From: a virus
Length of the DNA stretch: 28,583 bases
IMG/VR virus record: IMGVR_UViG_3300025889_000703
Location: 1-28,583 of that record
Strand: one strand, 5' to 3'
The notes under the pieces were generated by a model, which did not search any database, was not told the origin of the DNA, and saw nothing but the letters and a program-made list of their open reading frames with translations. The position numbers were made by a program, and so were the translations under genes. Below, piece after piece: positions 28,134 through 28,583 of the stretch (the first letter of the stretch is position 1; the number at the start of each line of letters is the position of its first letter).

Positions 28134-28462
28134 TAGTTCCTGTCTACTTCGAGGTAGGATAAATAAAAGACCACGTCGTTCTCGGAGGCCTCTACCTCAA
28201 GCTCGTCTGTGGCTTCCAAAACCAGCGGGATTCCACTAAATACGTCCATTGTCCCGTTGACCGGCAAAAACATGTCTCGCAGAAGCTTGTACCCGGTTCC
28301 CCCCAAGGGGTAGACAGTCACAGTGAGGGTGGCATCCGTGGAATTGGCATTGGTCACCCGTAAGGAGTTAAGGATGGCCGAGTTGGCCGCAGGCACTGTG
28401 TACAAGGTATACGGCGTGGCTGCCACCGTTGCGTGATATTGGCGAAAATATTTATTGGCCAT
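28133..28462 (-). CDS. Small beta-sandwich virion protein
   Basis: 109 aa, starting MANKYFRQYHATVAATPYTL. Nearly all strand: alternate hydrophobic and Thr residues (ATLTVTVYPLGGTGY), then GTMDVFSGIPLVLEATDELE and VVFYLSYLEVDRN. This ending (IPLVL-x-A-x-DELEVEAS and LSYLEVDRN) is shared by small virion or head-tail structural proteins of many phages. It is probably a decoration or tail-tip related protein. Its start overlaps the stop of the upstream gene by one base, with GGAG at good distance. Confidence 0.65.
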   Translation of the reverse strand: MANKYFRQYHATVAATPYTLYTVPAANSAILNSLRVTNANSTDATLTVTVYPLGGTGYKLLRDMFLPVNGTMDVFSGIPLVLEATDELEVEASENDVVFYLSYLEVDRN

Positions 28463-28583
28463 CAGTACATCTCCGCAGAAATAAACGCTGCCGTCAGGAT
28501 GACGGAGGGGATAGCGGGTCGTGTCGGGCTAGTGTTAGCGGGGTAGTACTCCAAAAAAGCCCCCGTCAGGTCAGACCACCAGG
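28462..28583 (-). CDS. C-terminal end of a phage structural protein, partial
   Basis: The open frame enters from the right edge and ends at TGA 28462-28464, giving about 40 residues: WWSDLTGAFLEYYPANTSPT, then RPAIPSVILTAAFISAEMY. The frame is the only open one of three on this strand here. Pro-rich, beta-like content suits a tail or tail-fibre associated protein, but too little is present to decide. It is coupled to the 109-aa gene by a TGATG overlap. Confidence 0.6.
   Translation of the reverse strand, partial: WWSDLTGAFLEYYPANTSPTRPAIPSVILTAAFISAEMY

Noticed and set aside
1-28583. tRNA, rRNA or riboswitch genes
   Set aside because: No cloverleaf-like or conserved RNA segment was noticed by eye on either strand; a covariance-model search was not possible here.

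Overview
The window looks like a large part (perhaps about two thirds) of the genome of a lytic-type or temperate tailed phage, most likely a podovirus-like phage of an aquatic proteobacterium. The reasons are a compact gene layout with almost no gaps, a family A DNA polymerase with its own helicases and primase, a small terminase subunit, and large Gly/Ala/Gln-rich virion proteins of the kind seen in marine and freshwater phages. Many ribosome binding sites read AGAAAGGA(G), which pairs with a 16S rRNA 3' end of the CCTCCTTTCT type, common in alpha- and betaproteobacteria. No ribosomal, tRNA or host metabolic gene was seen, and no integrase, RNA polymerase, large terminase, portal or capsid gene lies in the window.

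Layout, left to right. 1-2379 (minus strand): end of the packaging region, with a NinX-like fusion protein cut by the left edge, two small proteins (one a zinc ribbon), a VRR-NUC nuclease, the small terminase subunit and a DUF7303-like protein. 2380-2902: the only long non-coding stretch, AT-rich, with about nine copies of a TACACCAC(TC) element in both orientations, a pair of outward-facing 26-nt near-identical elements, and a 10-bp hairpin; it is the best candidate for a replication origin or master control region. 2903-3692 (plus strand): a GNAT acetyltransferase and an HNH endonuclease. 3719-10448 (minus strand): some two dozen tiny, mostly overlapping genes of unknown function, including an NrdR-like zinc ribbon, a winged-helix protein, a DUF3310 protein and a probable ribbon-helix-helix protein at the head. 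A strong terminator (10514-10539) and a probable promoter separate them from the next block.

10581-17404 (minus strand): the replication operon, in transcription order a conserved 110-aa protein, a conserved 183-aa coiled-coil protein, a probable ssDNA-binding protein, an archaeo-eukaryotic-type primase (TOTE-like), a small conserved protein, a UvrD-like helicase and DNA polymerase A. 17485-19642 (plus strand): a divergent pair, an SNF2-like helicase and a RecB-like PD-(D/E)XK exonuclease. 19597-28583 (minus strand): the late module, with a short beta-rich virion protein, a 34-aa mini-gene, and four large virion/ejection-type proteins, entered from the right by the tail end of another gene.

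If the genome is circular or circularly permuted, the leftward late genes entering from the right edge and the packaging genes leaving by the left edge would join outside the window, where the large terminase, portal, capsid and tail genes should be. Most gene joints are ATGA, GTGA, TTGA or TAATG overlaps, so translational coupling is the rule. Start codons were moved from the longest open frame to the codon behind a good ribosome binding site wherever one was visible.
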